NCBI RefSeq assembly: GCF_000281045.1
Contig: NW_008246096.1
Span: forward strand, 526,497-590,496
Direction of reading: 5' to 3'
DNA: 64,000 nt
Origin: Saprolegnia diclina VS20
Taxonomy: Eukaryota; Oomycota; Saprolegniomycetes; Saprolegniales; Saprolegniaceae
Part shown: positions 43,101-53,700 of the stretch, piece after piece
Layout of the letters: each line of letters opens with the position of its first letter
Numbering within the stretch: the first letter of the stretch is position 1
Made by a program: the position numbers and the translations under genes
The notes under the pieces: generated by a model
Databases searched by the model: none
The model's input: only the letters and a program-made list of their open reading frames with translations
Told to the model about the DNA's origin: nothing

Positions 43101-43570
43101 GAGTATGGGGTAATAAATAGATCTACTAGAGTACAGTAGTCGTGTACGACGGCGTGGTTTATGCACTATCGGATCTTAGTATCGCGCGCTACGTCGATGG
43201 CAACAGCATGGGATCTGGTGACCCGATAGCACGCTCGCAGAGGCATGCGAGCGGTCATTGTCGTCGCTACGGTGCTTCGATGCTTGCAAGATGACGTTGT
43301 CGGCGTGACGCAGGTCGTCTCGTGGATCTGCCAGCAGTTCCTTGCAGCGCTGCTGGCGCCGTACATACCGGTAGTCGTAGAGCTCCCATCGACCTTGGTC
43401 GCATGCCACCGTCTATCGTTGCCAGAGGCCTGGACACACCCAACGTCTTCATTACTGCGGGCGACGGCGTGTTTATGCACCAATGGCATTGCGTTGTGGT
43501 GGGCTTTTTGACCAATGAAATCGCGGAACACATTGCGCGACGGACGTCATTTCCGAATTTGCCGCCAGCC
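43101..43570. other. Intergenic upstream of MVD
   Basis: Two CCAAT boxes, at 43480-43484 and 43512-43516, precede the MVD start by 54-91 bp. The open frames here are extensions of MVD upstream of its ATG and are not called. Confidence 0.45.
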
Positions 43571-44908
43571 ATGCGTAGTGTCACTTGCTCGACGCCGACC
43601 AACATTGCAGTCATCAAGTACTGGGGCAAGGACAGCGTTGCGCTCAACACGCCCATCAACTCGTCCGTGAGCGTGACGCTCAACCAGAAGCAGCTCAAGA
43701 CCGTCACGTCCATCGTGGCCTCGACGACCTTTGCCGCCGACCGCATCTGGCTCAACGGCGCCGAGCAGGACATCAACAACAAGCGCATCCAGGTCGTGCT
43801 CAAGGAGATGCGCCGCCTTGCGACGAGCAAGGCTCTCGACGCCGATGGCAAGCCCATCCGCAAGGAGGACTGGCCCGCGTACAAGGTTCACATCGTGTCG
43901 ATCAACACGTTCCCGACCGCGGCGGGCCTCGCGTCGTCGGCGGCTGGCTACGCGTGCCTTGGTACCAATGAATCTTTCTGGCGGAATATCATGTGTGACT
44001 AGTTGCGGCGCTCATTGAGCTCTTTGCGGCCGAGGAAGAGTACCCTGGTCAGTTCTCGGCGGTCGCGCGCCAAGGCTCGGGCAGCGCGTGCCGGTCGCTC
44101 GACGGCGGCTTTGTGCGCTGGGAAAAGGGCACCAAGGCTGATGGCTCGGACAGCTTGGCTGTGCAGGTCGCGGACCACCTCCACTGGCCCGAGCTCGAAG
44201 CCATCATCTGCGTCGTCAACGACAAGGAGAAGGACACGAGCTCGACGAGCGGCATGATGACGTCCAAGGACACGAGTGAGCTCCTCGGCTTCCGCGCGCG
44301 CGAAGGTACTTGCGCCAATTCTCTCTCCGTTCTTAGAGCGATCACCCCTGTTTCTAGTCGTCGACAAGCGCCTCCATGCGATCGAAGCTGCGTACAAGGC
44401 CAAGGACTTTGAAACGTTTGGCAAGATCACGATGATGGACAGCAACCAGTTCCACGCCACGTGCTTGGACACGTACCCGCCGATCTTCTACATGAACGAG
44501 GTCTCGCGCAGCATCATCCACATGGTGCACAAGTACAACGAGGCGGCGGGGCGCGTCCAGGCCGCGTACACGTTTGACGCAGGTCCGAACGCCGTCATTT
44601 TCGTCGAGAAGAAGCACACGGCCGAGGTCATGGGACTCCTGCTTCACCACTTTGACCGCGACGCGACGCTCGAGGTCCGCGGTGACTTTAAAAAGACGGA
44701 CGTCGTCGCGCCGGCTGCGAGCCTCCTCAGCGCGGTCAAGGTCAACGCGGCCCCCGGCTCGCTCAAGATGATTTACCACACGACGGTATTCTTCCTCCTC
44801 GAACACTCGGTGCTCATGCAGGCATGGTGTTAGGTCGGTGAAGGCCGCAAGGTGCTCCCGGCGTCCGAGTCGCTCATTGACCTTGCGACGTGCTTGCCGC
44901 GCCAGTAG
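43571..44908 (+). CDS. MVD: Mevalonate diphosphate decarboxylase
   Basis: Exons: 43571-43961, 44003-44305, 44358-44785, 44834-44908; introns of 41-52 bp, all TAG; 398 aa (human 400). ATP-dependent decarboxylation of mevalonate diphosphate to isopentenyl diphosphate; shows that this organism has the cytosolic mevalonate route. Motifs: [15 protein letters not shown] (substrate binding), [18 protein letters not shown] (GHMP ATP-binding glycine/serine loop, split by intron 1), [35 protein letters not shown], and [18 protein letters not shown]. The GHMP C-terminal fold follows, with [11 protein letters not shown]. Tail-to-tail with DLST. Confidence 0.97.
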
Positions 44909-45112
44909 GTCTCCTTGGTGAGACGCCACTTTAGTCGGTACCTGGCACTGCTCGAGTACACTCCCTCTTTATGCGTGAACCTGATGACATGGACGCTGCG
45001 GGTGGATGGAGATGACAAGTGAAAACATAGCATTCTCAGTGTGGGTCCAGCTTCTAGATTTGTGAAAGTGTAGTCGTAGTAGTAGTCGTGTCGTAGAATT
45101 TCGCCACTAAGT

Positions 45113-46714
45113 TTACAAGTCGAGGAGGAGACGCTCCGGGTCGGCAATCTTGTCGGCAATCGACTTGAGACACGTGACCGCCTCCCGGCCGTCGACGAGG
45201 CGGTGGTCGTACGTGAGCGCGAGATACATCATCGGGCGCGCGACGATCTCGCCGTTGGCGAGCACGACCGGGCGCATCTTGGTCGCATGCATGCCGAGGA
45301 TGCCCGACTGCGGCACGTTGATGATGGGCGTGCCCATGAGCGAGCCAAAGACGCCGCCGTTCGAGATGGTAAAGGTGCCGCCGGCCATGTCTTCCATCGT
45401 AATGGCGCCGGCACGGGCCTTTTCGGCGAGGTGCGCGAGCGACTTTTCAATGTCGGCAAAGCCCATCGACTCCGTGTTGCGCAAGACGGGCGTCACGAGG
45501 CCCTTGGGCGTCGCGACGGCCACCGAGATGTCGACAAAGTCGCGGTACACAATCTCCGAGTGCGCTTCGTCAATGCTGGCGTTGACACCCGGGACTTCGA
45601 GGAGCGCGTTGGCCGACGCCTTGATGAACGCCGACATAAAGCCGAGCTTGACGTTGTGCTTGGCTTCGAACGCATCCTTGTACGTCTTGCGCATGGCCAT
45701 GAGCTTCGACATGTCGACCTCCTGGAACGTCGTCAACGACGCGCTCGTGTTCTGCGACTCCTTGAGGCGCTCGGCGATGCGGAGACGCATGCGGTTCATC
45801 TTCTCGCGACGGACCTCACGCGACGCGCCGCCGAGCATGACGGGCGACGCAATGTTCTCGGCCACCTTGGGCGTCGCTGCCTTGGCAGCGGGGGCCGCAG
45901 CCTTGGGCTCAGCAGCCGGCGCCGCGGCCACAGGCGTCGCGACAGGCTTCGGGGCCGCAGCCGGCGCAGCACCGGGGACCATGTGGAAGAGAGGCGCACC
46001 AATTTCGACAACATCATCGACGTTGACAAGCGTCTTCTGGATGACACCCGCCTGGGGCGCACGGACATCGACCGAGACCTTGTCCGTCTCGAGGACGAGG
46101 ACAACTTCATCGACATCGACGTGGTCGCCGGCACCCTTGGTCCAGCTGACGACTGTGCCTTCCGAGATCGAGTCGCCCATCGACGGGACGTTGACCGTGA
46201 TGGGTTCGCCAGAAACAGCCGCGGCCGGGGCAGCAGCAGGCGCCGCAGTGGCCGGCGCGGGGGTCGAGGCGACCGGCGCCGGCGTCGAAGCAGCACCCGC
46301 AGCACCTTCGGTCAAGCGGAAGAGCGGAGCACCAACCAACACGGTGGCGTCGACAATGGCCAAGTGCTCGGCAACGACACCGGCCTGCGGCGAGCGCACG
46401 TCGACCGAGACCTTGTCCGTCTCGAGCACAACGACAACGTCGTCGGCCTCGACGCGGTCGCCAACCGCCTTGACCCACTCGACGACCGTACCTTCCGAGA
46501 TGGAATCACCCATCGAGGGCACGGGGATGTCGATCGTGCTGAACATGCGACGCGCCATGTTGGGCGCGCCGACCTGGACGCGGCCCATCGAGGTCATCGA
46601 GATGGCGCGGCTGGCGCCGTTGAAGGACGCGGCCGAGAGCGCAGGGACGCGGCGACCGGCGACGAAGCGCGGCAGCGCGCGGACGGCCTTGAGCTTGTGG
46701 AGCTGGCGGAGCAT
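45113..46714 (-). CDS. DLST: Dihydrolipoyllysine succinyltransferase (2-oxoglutarate dehydrogenase E2) with two lipoyl domains
   Basis: Single exon, 533 aa. Starts [20 protein letters not shown], an Arg-rich mitochondrial leader; an upstream frame extension has no ATG nearer the promoter element. Two lipoyl domains, each starting [16 protein letters not shown] and carrying the lipoyl lysine in [10 protein letters not shown] (Lys101 and Lys212), separated by Ala/Pro linkers. After a third linker the catalytic domain runs from about 305: [40 protein letters not shown], and the active-site motif [10 protein letters not shown] (His504, Asp508). It transfers succinyl from lipoate to CoA. Most eukaryotic DLST proteins have one lipoyl domain. 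A TATCCGGAT element lies 59 bp upstream. Confidence 0.95.
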   Translation of the reverse strand: MLRQLHKLKAVRALPRFVAGRRVPALSAASFNGASRAISMTSMGRVQVGAPNMARRMFSTIDIPVPSMGDSISEGTVVEWVKAVGDRVEADDVVVVLETDKVSVDVRSPQAGVVAEHLAIVDATVLVGAPLFRLTEGAAGAASTPAPVASTPAPATAAPAAAPAAAVSGEPITVNVPSMGDSISEGTVVSWTKGAGDHVDVDEVVLVLETDKVSVDVRAPQAGVIQKTLVNVDDVVEIGAPLFHMVPGAAPAAAPKPVATPVAAAPAAEPKAAAPAAKAATPKVAENIASPVMLGGASREVRREKMNRMRLRIAERLKESQNTSASLTTFQEVDMSKLMAMRKTYKDAFEAKHNVKLGFMSAFIKASANALLEVPGVNASIDEAHSEIVYRDFVDISVAVATPKGLVTPVLRNTESMGFADIEKSLAHLAEKARAGAITMEDMAGGTFTISNGGVFGSLMGTPIINVPQSGILGMHATKMRPVVLANGEIVARPMMYLALTYDHRLVDGREAVTCLKSIADKIADPERLLLDL

Positions 46715-47614
46715 AATCGAGTTTGTGGTTCGAGGGTCCAGTCCGGTTGCCTTCAACTATCCGTAGTGACGTTTATCCGGATTCCAATGAACCAGTGCGT
46801 CGAATCAGCTAGGTAGCCTTTTTAATGTACATGTACTTGGTTGTAGTAACGATCATTAAATATAGGTATTAAATGACGCGGTTGAAGTTGGTGGAGGTGT
46901 ATAAACCCGTTGCGCAACTGGCGCGCCAAGAGCCAAAGACCCGCCGACGCCGTCGCTGTCGACGCAACCGCAGCGTCTGAGTCCGTGGCGTCCAGTGGTC
47001 TGCGATTCCACAGTCCGGCAAGGTCCGCAAGACAGGTCGCGGGCGGTCGTCGCGGCGCGTCCGGACGTGCCCCTTGCTCACGACCAAGGTAATCACCAAA
47101 GCGCGATCACCAGGATCGCATCTTGAGCCTCTTCAGCGCTATTTATGCAAGCGGGTAGTGATCAGACCATGTTTTTCCTATGTGACGTTGCCGTAGAGAT
47201 AGCCATCGGGTGGTAGTGGCGCCTGGCACGATGGGCTCAGTTTAGCGACGTTCCACTACAGCGCTTAGCGACCCCAAGCGACCCTTGTTTTGCTTCCGAA
47301 AAAACCCCACTTCACGGCCCACATGCGCATTCCAGTTTGCCCAGCCGTGTATTTTCTACGGGCAATGGGCAAGAAAACTCAGTCTGGCTTATGCCGGTTA
47401 CTGTCAGCGGGCTTTGGCAACGTGGTCGCATTGAGCTTGCCTCCCCTGATCCCTGGCAACACACACAGGAAGCGTAGATCAAGCCATGCGGAACTATTCT
47501 TAGGGAATAAGAAGATCTCCGCGCTGCACGTCTTAAAGGTTACGTTAAAGGTTACCTCGTGGCGCCACACAACCAAGCAAACGGTACATTTATGTCATAC
47601 AACTGGCCCGGTGG
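46715..47614. other. Intergenic between DLST and the di-lipoyl paralogue
   Basis: 900 bases without a recognised gene. Contains TATCCGGAT (46774-46782) with an overlapping CCAAT box (46784-46788), and near the other end an 11-base tandem TTAAAGGTTAC (two copies, about 47533-47555). Plus-strand frames at 47290-47700 are not recognised. Confidence 0.45.
46774..46782. promoter_or_regulatory. TATCCGGAT element upstream of DLST
   Basis: 59 bp upstream of the DLST start, immediately followed by CCAAT (46784-46788). Confidence 0.5.
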
Positions 47615-48232
47615 CTACGCAGCGGCATCGCTTCCGTCCTTTGTCGAAACCTCTGGCGCCAAGACAAAGAGGGGCCCGCCGACGTGGACAACATCATTGA
47701 CGTTGGCCAGCCCACGCCGGATGACGCCGGCAACCGGTGCGCAGACGTCGACCGACACCTTGTCAGTCTCGAGCACAAGAACAACGTCATCGGCAAGAAC
47801 GCGGTCGCCTTCGTACTTGACCCACTCGACAATGGTGGCGTTAGCAACAGTCTCGCCCAGGTGCGGCACGGGCACGGTGAGGCAGGCAGCAAGCGCCTCG
47901 GGTGACGTCGTGTGGGGCAACCCTTGCGTCAGACGAAAGAGCGGCGACCCAATTGGCACGCGGACGTTGGTCTCGACGAGGTGCTTGGCAATCACACCGG
48001 CTTGCGGCGATCGCAAGTCGATGGTGACCTTGTCAGTCTCAAAGACAGCGACGACGTCGTCGGCAGCCACGGCGTCACCGACCTGCTTGGCCCACTTGAG
48101 CACGAGCCCATGGTGGATCGAAGGACCCATGGACGGGATCGGAATGTCGATCGTCGTGATGTACGCCCGCGTCCAGCGGGGGCCGGCGAAGTGGCGCAGG
48201 ACGCCAGGAAGGTTCGGAACGCGTCGGAGCAT
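47615..48232 (-). CDS. Di-lipoyl-domain protein lacking an E2 catalytic core, mitochondrial
   Basis: Single exon, 205 aa. Starts MLRRVPNLPGVLRHFAGPRW, a mitochondrial-type leader. Two lipoyl domains follow and nothing else: VPIPSMG-type start IPIPSMGPSIHHGLVLKWAK with lipoyl lysine in FETDKVTIDLRSPQAG (Lys68), and VPVPHLGETVANATIVEWVK with [16 protein letters not shown] (Lys158). The stop comes just after the second domain (EVSTKDGSDAAA). It lies next to DLST, same strand, and is most similar to the lipoyl region of that gene, so a partial tandem duplication is likely. Both lysine motifs are intact, so it is not a decayed copy. Possible role: lipoyl carrier, decoy subunit, or H-protein-like carrier; unproven. 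Confidence 0.85.
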   Translation of the reverse strand: MLRRVPNLPGVLRHFAGPRWTRAYITTIDIPIPSMGPSIHHGLVLKWAKQVGDAVAADDVVAVFETDKVTIDLRSPQAGVIAKHLVETNVRVPIGSPLFRLTQGLPHTTSPEALAACLTVPVPHLGETVANATIVEWVKYEGDRVLADDVVLVLETDKVSVDVCAPVAGVIRRGLANVNDVVHVGGPLFVLAPEVSTKDGSDAAA

Positions 48233-48623
48233 CTTGGTTTGTGGCGTTTTGCGTCAACGGCACCAACTTGTGATTGGTCAACAAAAATCGAAGCCACCAA
48301 TCACATGACGAGAATCTTGGCGACAAAAACAAGCTGACACATGGCTGCTGTGGTGATTTGGCGCCAACCTGCGATCTGCTTCAACTTGCCTTACCACAGC
48401 GTTACTCTGTACGCACTGGGCCTTTAGCAAACTTGCTACTGACGTTAGAGTCGAAACTTGCGAACAGCTAGTCGTACCGTACATGCGGCCATTGAAATCT
48501 CCTGCAAGACTAGGGTACGGGTTATGCCATCCCATCAAATCTGCGGGGCTGTTTGTCCATGCGCCGCAAGGGCGAGCGACTCCCAGGGCATGTGAATTTT
48601 GTTAGTTGTCGACTAGTACGATA
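48233..48623. other. Intergenic
   Basis: Upstream of the di-lipoyl gene and downstream of the bZIP gene. Holds a CCAAT inverted pair (separate entry); otherwise nothing recognised. Confidence 0.45.
48270..48304. promoter_or_regulatory. Inverted pair of CCAAT boxes
   Basis: GTGATTGGT (48270-48278) and ACCAATCAC (48296-48304) are exact reverse complements, 38 bp upstream of the di-lipoyl start. Looks like a paired NF-Y-type site; function inferred. Confidence 0.55.
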
Positions 48624-49633
48624 CTACGTAATGTACGAGAGCTCCATCTTTTTTGGCAGCGGCGCGACAGGCACTTCGGGGACGTGTCCAAAGACGGCTT
48701 GGTTCAAGACGGCGGCGACAGCGTCAATGTCGTGCAGGATCGAGAGAAGCGCGGTCGTAAAGTCTGCGTCGCCAGTGAGCGCGACGAGACGGTCGTCGTC
48801 GTCAAAGCACCAGTGCATTGTCGAATATACCGTCATGACTTGACCGACCTAAAATACACACATCAATAAGTTCTTGGATCCACAAGAGATCGTCTTTATA
48901 CCAGCCGGGACTTGAGGTGGTCGGGGCAGTGGGGGAAGAAGGTGCTAATGGAGCTGCGGCTGATCTTGAGGAAGGACTTGACGACGCCCTTGACGATCGC
49001 ACCATCGTCCGTCTTCGTAACGACGCAATTGTGCATCTCCAACGACACCTGCATCGACGGTTGTTAGAGCTCGTGCACTACTACAAGAAGACGAGGTACC
49101 GAAGAAAAGGACGAGGTGTAGCGTTGCCAGTTGTCCAAAATGCACTGGATCCCGACGCCATGGTTGTATCGGACTTCAGGCACCGCGATGGCGGATAGGA
49201 AATTGGCTTGCTTGACGCTCAGCTTGCGCCTCGACGCGTTGTACCCCTAATGCATCACGCTCGTCGATCGTATTTAGCTACTCGAGGTCGGTCGTACTTG
49301 CTTGAAGAGGGTAATGTATTGGCGGGCCGTCTTGGCCGTAGGCCCGCCATCAAAGTCGGGCTGGATGCGAAGCACGTGAACGAGTGGCACTTGGCGCACG
49401 AGGCTCACCGCGCGCTGCTGCAGCGCCGCGACCTCGTCCTGGAGCGCGGTCACGGACGTGATGATGGCTTCGTGCTCCTTCTTCTTGCGATCGCGAAAGG
49501 ACTTTTGGCTCTTGCGGCATTGCAGCCGCCGGTGCTGCTGCGCGTCGTAGCTCATCGCCTCCTGGTGCGCATCCATCGTGGCGACGGCGTCGATGAGGCG
49601 GCGGTCCGCAACGCTCAAGCAGTTCATCATCAT
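48624..49633 (-). CDS. bZIP transcription factor of the oomycete type, Cys at the core Asn position
   Basis: Exons (minus): 49298-49633, 49100-49246, 48902-49048, 48624-48848; introns of 51-53 bp; 284 aa. The basic region is HRRLQCRKSQKSFRDRKKKE: Cys39 stands where DNA-binding Asn is invariant in most bZIPs (N-x7-R), with Arg47 in place. Zipper residues fall at exact heptads: Ile57, Leu64, Leu71, Leu78, and Arg47 is ten residues before the first. A C-terminal region of about 190 residues follows with GVGIQCILDNWQRYTSSF, GAIVKGVVKSFLKI and HWCFDDDDRLV, as in the oomycete bZIP family in which Asn-to-Cys substitution was described in Phytophthora. Start: first of three consecutive ATGs. Target genes unknown. 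Confidence 0.88.
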
Positions 49634-50847
49634 CCTTCGCCAGCTTCTCTGAAATGCGCAGCCAAAATGGAAGAAGTCCACTTCTCACCTCTGTCCCATG
49701 TAGATTGTAATCGCGGGTTGGACGACTTTGCGCCAATGAAATTGCACCAAATCGAGCAACCGCTGTTTGATTGGATGTAGAATATCATTGCACCCGACGC
49801 ACGGTGGAGCTTGCGATGAGAAGCGACGGCGGTTCCGACGTCGAAACGGCTCCAGTTCAAAACTTCCACAACACGCCGCGCGAACACTACGCTCGCGCAT
49901 CCAGACACCACCGATGACACGCCAACGACTGCCTCCTCATGACGTTGACAAGCAGCGGCAACAAACAAAAGTCGCAACGCGAAGCAGTGTGTGGTAGGTC
50001 GCTGTCCAGGCGGCGGCCTGACCACACACTCAGTCACGGAAACTTCGCACCCGTGCAATGATTACGGACACAGCAAACGGCATGCACCCAGCGCATCGCG
50101 ATCTTGGGCCCAATGGTCGGGTGCCTTTTCATTCGACAAACGCTGGACCCAAACCCAAACGAACGTGTGCGGGAGCGGCGGGGCGGCAGGGCGGCAGCGC
50201 GACAGAGGGCGATATGTCAACGACGAAGATTCTTGATGGCACTGCACCGACGCAAGATGACGCAGTTGCGAGACAGCTGCTCCAAGTCGAGATGATTTGG
50301 GTGCAGGCTCCGAGATCAAAAATATAGAACCGGATGGGCAACGCAGCGGGAAGAGCTGTAGCGGTGACGAACGGGCGCTTATATCTTTTGAAATAAAAAA
50401 GGCTTACCTCGATATTCTTTGACGCTCTTGTCGCCAGCACCGGGCTGCCATCCAATGTATCCTCAGCGGATCGAGCACCGGCAAGTGCTGAGCTTATTGC
50501 GTGACCATGCCTACTGGACCTATTACGGCGGCGTCATGCACAAAGAGCCCACTGGCGCTCTCGAGCGCCAACGGCTCTTGTCCACTCAACGGCTTTCGGT
50601 AGCTCGATTTCTTGATGACATCACTGGCGTGCGTGCGTACCACGGTACAGTTGATTGCATCATCCACACCGATCAATTTTGTGACGTGTGGTGGCAGCAG
50701 ACGGTTTGCCGTCGGGCGCTATATCACCAAGGACTGCTTTCATGGGCGGGATTTTAGTCGGGCGGCCAAACACCGATCGGTAAACTTAGCATACTACAGT
50801 CTTATTGGTCCAAGACTTTAATGCGAAATATTCGACGATCCAAAATC
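49634..50847. other. Long intergenic region, possible undetected short gene
   Basis: 1.2 kb. A plus-strand frame 50455-50757 (MYPQRIEHRQVLSLLRDHAY start, 100 aa) reads partly protein-like but matches nothing. On the minus strand MDGSPVLATRASKNIE before a GTAAG donor at about 50405 could be a first exon, but the rest could not be chained. A/T-rich at about 50320-50420. Confidence 0.3.
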
Positions 50848-52204
50848 TCAGTAGTTGAACTGGGAGAGCGCGATGGAAAACGCCTGAAACGGCGTCATCG
50901 GGTGCCGGAAATCGAGGTGGAAGAGCTTGTCCGAGACCTTGCCAAACTGCAAAATCACGCCTTGCTTGGTGCCCCGGAGCACGAGCTGAAAGTTCTTGAC
51001 GGATGGCACCGAGACGCGGCCGTTAAAGTTGAGGCGATAGCAGCCCTTCTCATACTCGGGATCTTTGTTGTCGAGGATCACAAGGTCCGATGTGCGGCCC
51101 AGCTTGACTTGCTCCGCGAGCGAGCTGAACGCATCACCTTTCGATGGCACCGACTTGGCCTCGCCGCTGCTCGTAAGACCCGGGCAGATTACTGTGAGCT
51201 TGCGTGGCTACCACATTCCAAGTACCGCAACCCATCGCCGTGATTACGAGGCTCACCTTGGAGTGAGACGTCTTGGTCTCGAATAGAATCGCGCCAAGCT
51301 CCCGCTTCTCCGCCTGGGCGCTGATCATAACGTTCTCTTGGCGACCAAAGCTCGAGCGAAGCTTCCCAATGTAGTTGCCGCTCTTCTTGCTCAGCTTGTA
51401 TGACGCAGCGCCCCGCGACATGTCGAAAATGTGGTAGTTGGACGTGCGGTTGTTGAGCTGCTTCTGGGCGAGCAGAACCAATTTGTTCTAGAAATATGTT
51501 GTGAGCTCGTGTCAACCTTGGATTTGTCGACCTTGATGAAGAATTGATACTGCGGTGTTAGTCGGTTCGCCCCGTGGTTGCAGCGCACAATCGAGCCCTA
51601 AGGTCATTCCTCATTCCACCTCTGTCTCTACAATAAAGTTCAAATGTACCTCGGTCAAATGCAGGGCCGTAGCACTGCCGGGGAGAACGCTGAGTGGCAA
51701 GAAGGGGGTTGCGTCGAACCGGCCTTCGCCGCTCTGGTTGCCTGCCAAACTGCACTGGTCGAGCTTTGTTTCGATGTGCGGCACGCGCGTCTTTTCGTAG
51801 CGACTTTCAATTTTCGCTTCGGCAATCTTACTCGGCTCCCTCGTGTCTCCGGCGGCGCTGAGCCACTCGGAGCATGCGACCGAGACGTTCTTTGGATCGT
51901 CCTAACCCATCAAAAACGCGTCAGACTGAGGTTACATGAGTCGAATCGAGGGACTTACGCCGTCTTCGCTGTCCTCGGCCTCGCTGTCTTTTCCGTCGTG
52001 TCCATCGCTATCGTCGTCCTCGTCGGCCTCGTACCGAATCACTTGATTGCTCTCCTCTTTGGCCTCCACGTCCAGGTCCCACGCGCGCGACGCTACGCCA
52101 GAGACTATCAGATCGTAGTCGCAGCACAAGGTTGAGAGTATCCCACGCTTGACCGGTGCGCGGTTCTGGTTGTTGTTGCTGCTCTTGCTGCTCGCCGTCG
52201 ACAT
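50848..52204 (-). CDS. Tubby-like protein (TULP family)
   Basis: Exons (minus): 51959-52204, 51650-51901, 51532-51597, 51257-51487, 50848-51207; introns of 44-57 bp, all TAG; 384 aa. The N-terminal ~165 residues are variable and acidic (EADEDDDSDGHD). The Tubby domain begins GSIVRCNHGANRLTPQYQFF, with LNNRTSNYHIF, SGNYIGKLRSSFGRQENVM, ELGAILFETK, PRKLTVICPG (in frame only after the fourth intron) and the diagnostic end GCYRLNFNGRVSVPSVKNFQ ... GKVSDKLFHLDFRHPMTPFQ ... AFSIALSQFNY. Tubby domains bind PI(4,5)P2 and bring membrane proteins into cilia; in a zoosporic organism next to dynein and kinesin genes a ciliary role is plausible. An ATTGG box lies 53 bp upstream. Confidence 0.93.
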
Positions 52205-52586
52205 GGTCGATTGCACTTTGAAAAGCTCGACGCCGTTGGCTGGAATTCTCGCTTCTCATTGGCCACGTCAAATCTATTTTTAGATGCAAGTTGCGTGAAT
52301 CAAGATTGGATATGACGTGGCGCCACGGACGAGCATCAAGTGGCCATAAATAGCAATCATCCAGCATCGCTAGTATTTGGTCCATAACCCGCGCTCCCGT
52401 GCTCGTATGCCACGTACTTAGAGCAAAGAAGATAGTGCTCACATCGGTTGTGACCATGTACTAGCACGTAGTCGAATTCCGCAACGTTAAAAAGGGGTGC
52501 ACTCGACCCAATCGGGTGTTAAGCAACGCACGGCTTCTCCACCGAGCAGGAAAAAAAATGCAACAAAACGAAACTCCCGAGAAAGC
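52205..52586. other. Divergent promoter region, Tubby / ankyrin
   Basis: ATTGG at 52258-52262 (Tubby side) and CCAAT at 52508-52512 (ankyrin side). No gene seen. Confidence 0.45.
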
Positions 52587-53700
52587 ATGTCGCGCCAGCA
52601 CATCTCGGAGGACGAAGCGCTGCTGCTGCGCAAGGAGAAGTTTCGCCTTGCGCAGAGCAAGACCGTCGAAGGCGGTATCGAGAGCTCATTTGAGAGTCGA
52701 TTTTCGCAGCTCGAGGCGCCGTTCTGGAAAGCTTTCTATGCGGCGTGTGCCGCTGGCGCCGAGTGGGTCAACTACCGATCGCTGCTCATTTCGTACTCGC
52801 TGCCGCAGACCATCAATAGCACCGACGCTTACGTAAGTAACACGTTCGGCCTCACAAGCGATGTAGCACGTACGATGCGATACATAGGGGGAAACCATGA
52901 TGACGCTGGCCGCGCAGCACAATCGCGTTCACGTTCTCACCGTGCTACTTGGCATCAAGGGCGATCCGTGGCGCACCAATCAAAAGGTGCGACTTAACAT
53001 GGAGCACGAAGCGGGCAAACTTGTGAAATTAGGGCTGGAGCGCCGTGACAGTTGCCGCTGTCCAAAACCACGATGCAGTCATCCAGATTTTTGCTGCGAA
53101 CCGCGTCAAGTACGTTGCGGTCGGCCTCACCAACCCATCCATGATGTGATATGGTCACTAGATTAGACTTGCCCGACAAGCGACTTGTATGCGTGCCGGA
53201 GCAAAATGGTATCTCTCATGATGTAGGGCTACACACCTGCGCACTTTGTGGTGCAAGTTCACAACGACAAGATGCTTCGGTTGCTGCACGACTTACACGC
53301 TGACCTGCGGACAGCTGCCAAGAACGTACGACACATATCATATACTACAATACAACCAAGTGATGGTTACCCTAGGGCTACACACTGCTCCACACGGCGG
53401 CCGAAGCCGCAGCCGACGATTGTTTGGTGTACCTTGTCAAAATGAAGCTTATACCGGTGGACGCCCGTGACACCAACGTATTTAACGCACCTGCTTGGCA
53501 TCGCTACACGATATATGTAGAACGAAACTGCGTGCCACAAGGCGGCGCGCCACAACCACAATCGCGCACTTGAGATTCTCTTGGCCCACGGTGCGTCCTT
53601 CTCGCTTCAAAACCGAGAGGTGATACAACTAGAAGATGAACTAACTCTGCTCTTTTGGATGGTTAAATGTATGAAATGCAATAGAAAGACGGCGTCGCCA
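52587..53700 (+). CDS. Ankyrin-repeat protein with about one exon per repeat, 3' part lost in assembly g​ap
   Basis: Exons: 52587-52832, 52888-52986, 53033-53109, 53162-53186, 53227-53325, 53376-53477, 53521-53619, 53685-53700 and on into the N g​ap; introns of 40-65 bp, all TAG. Exon 1 gives an 82-residue N-terminal segment (LLLRKEKFRLAQSKTVEGG). The following exons are 99, 77+25=102, 99, 102 and 99 bases, all starting in phase 0 except the internal one, so each encodes about one ~33-residue ankyrin repeat: ETMMTLAAQHNRVHVLTVLL, GWSAVTVAAVQNHDAVIQIF, GYTPAHFVVQVHNDKMLRLL, GYTLLHTAAEAAADDCLVYL, NETACHKAARHNHNRALEIL. The 3' end is unknown. Confidence 0.8.

Noticed and set aside
45150-46816. 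Two plus-strand frames of about 540 codons over DLST
   Set aside because: Antisense shadows; DLST on the minus strand is unambiguous.
50455-50757. 100-codon plus-strand frame
   Set aside because: Partly protein-like but no family, no clear promoter and no splice context; not enough to call a gene.
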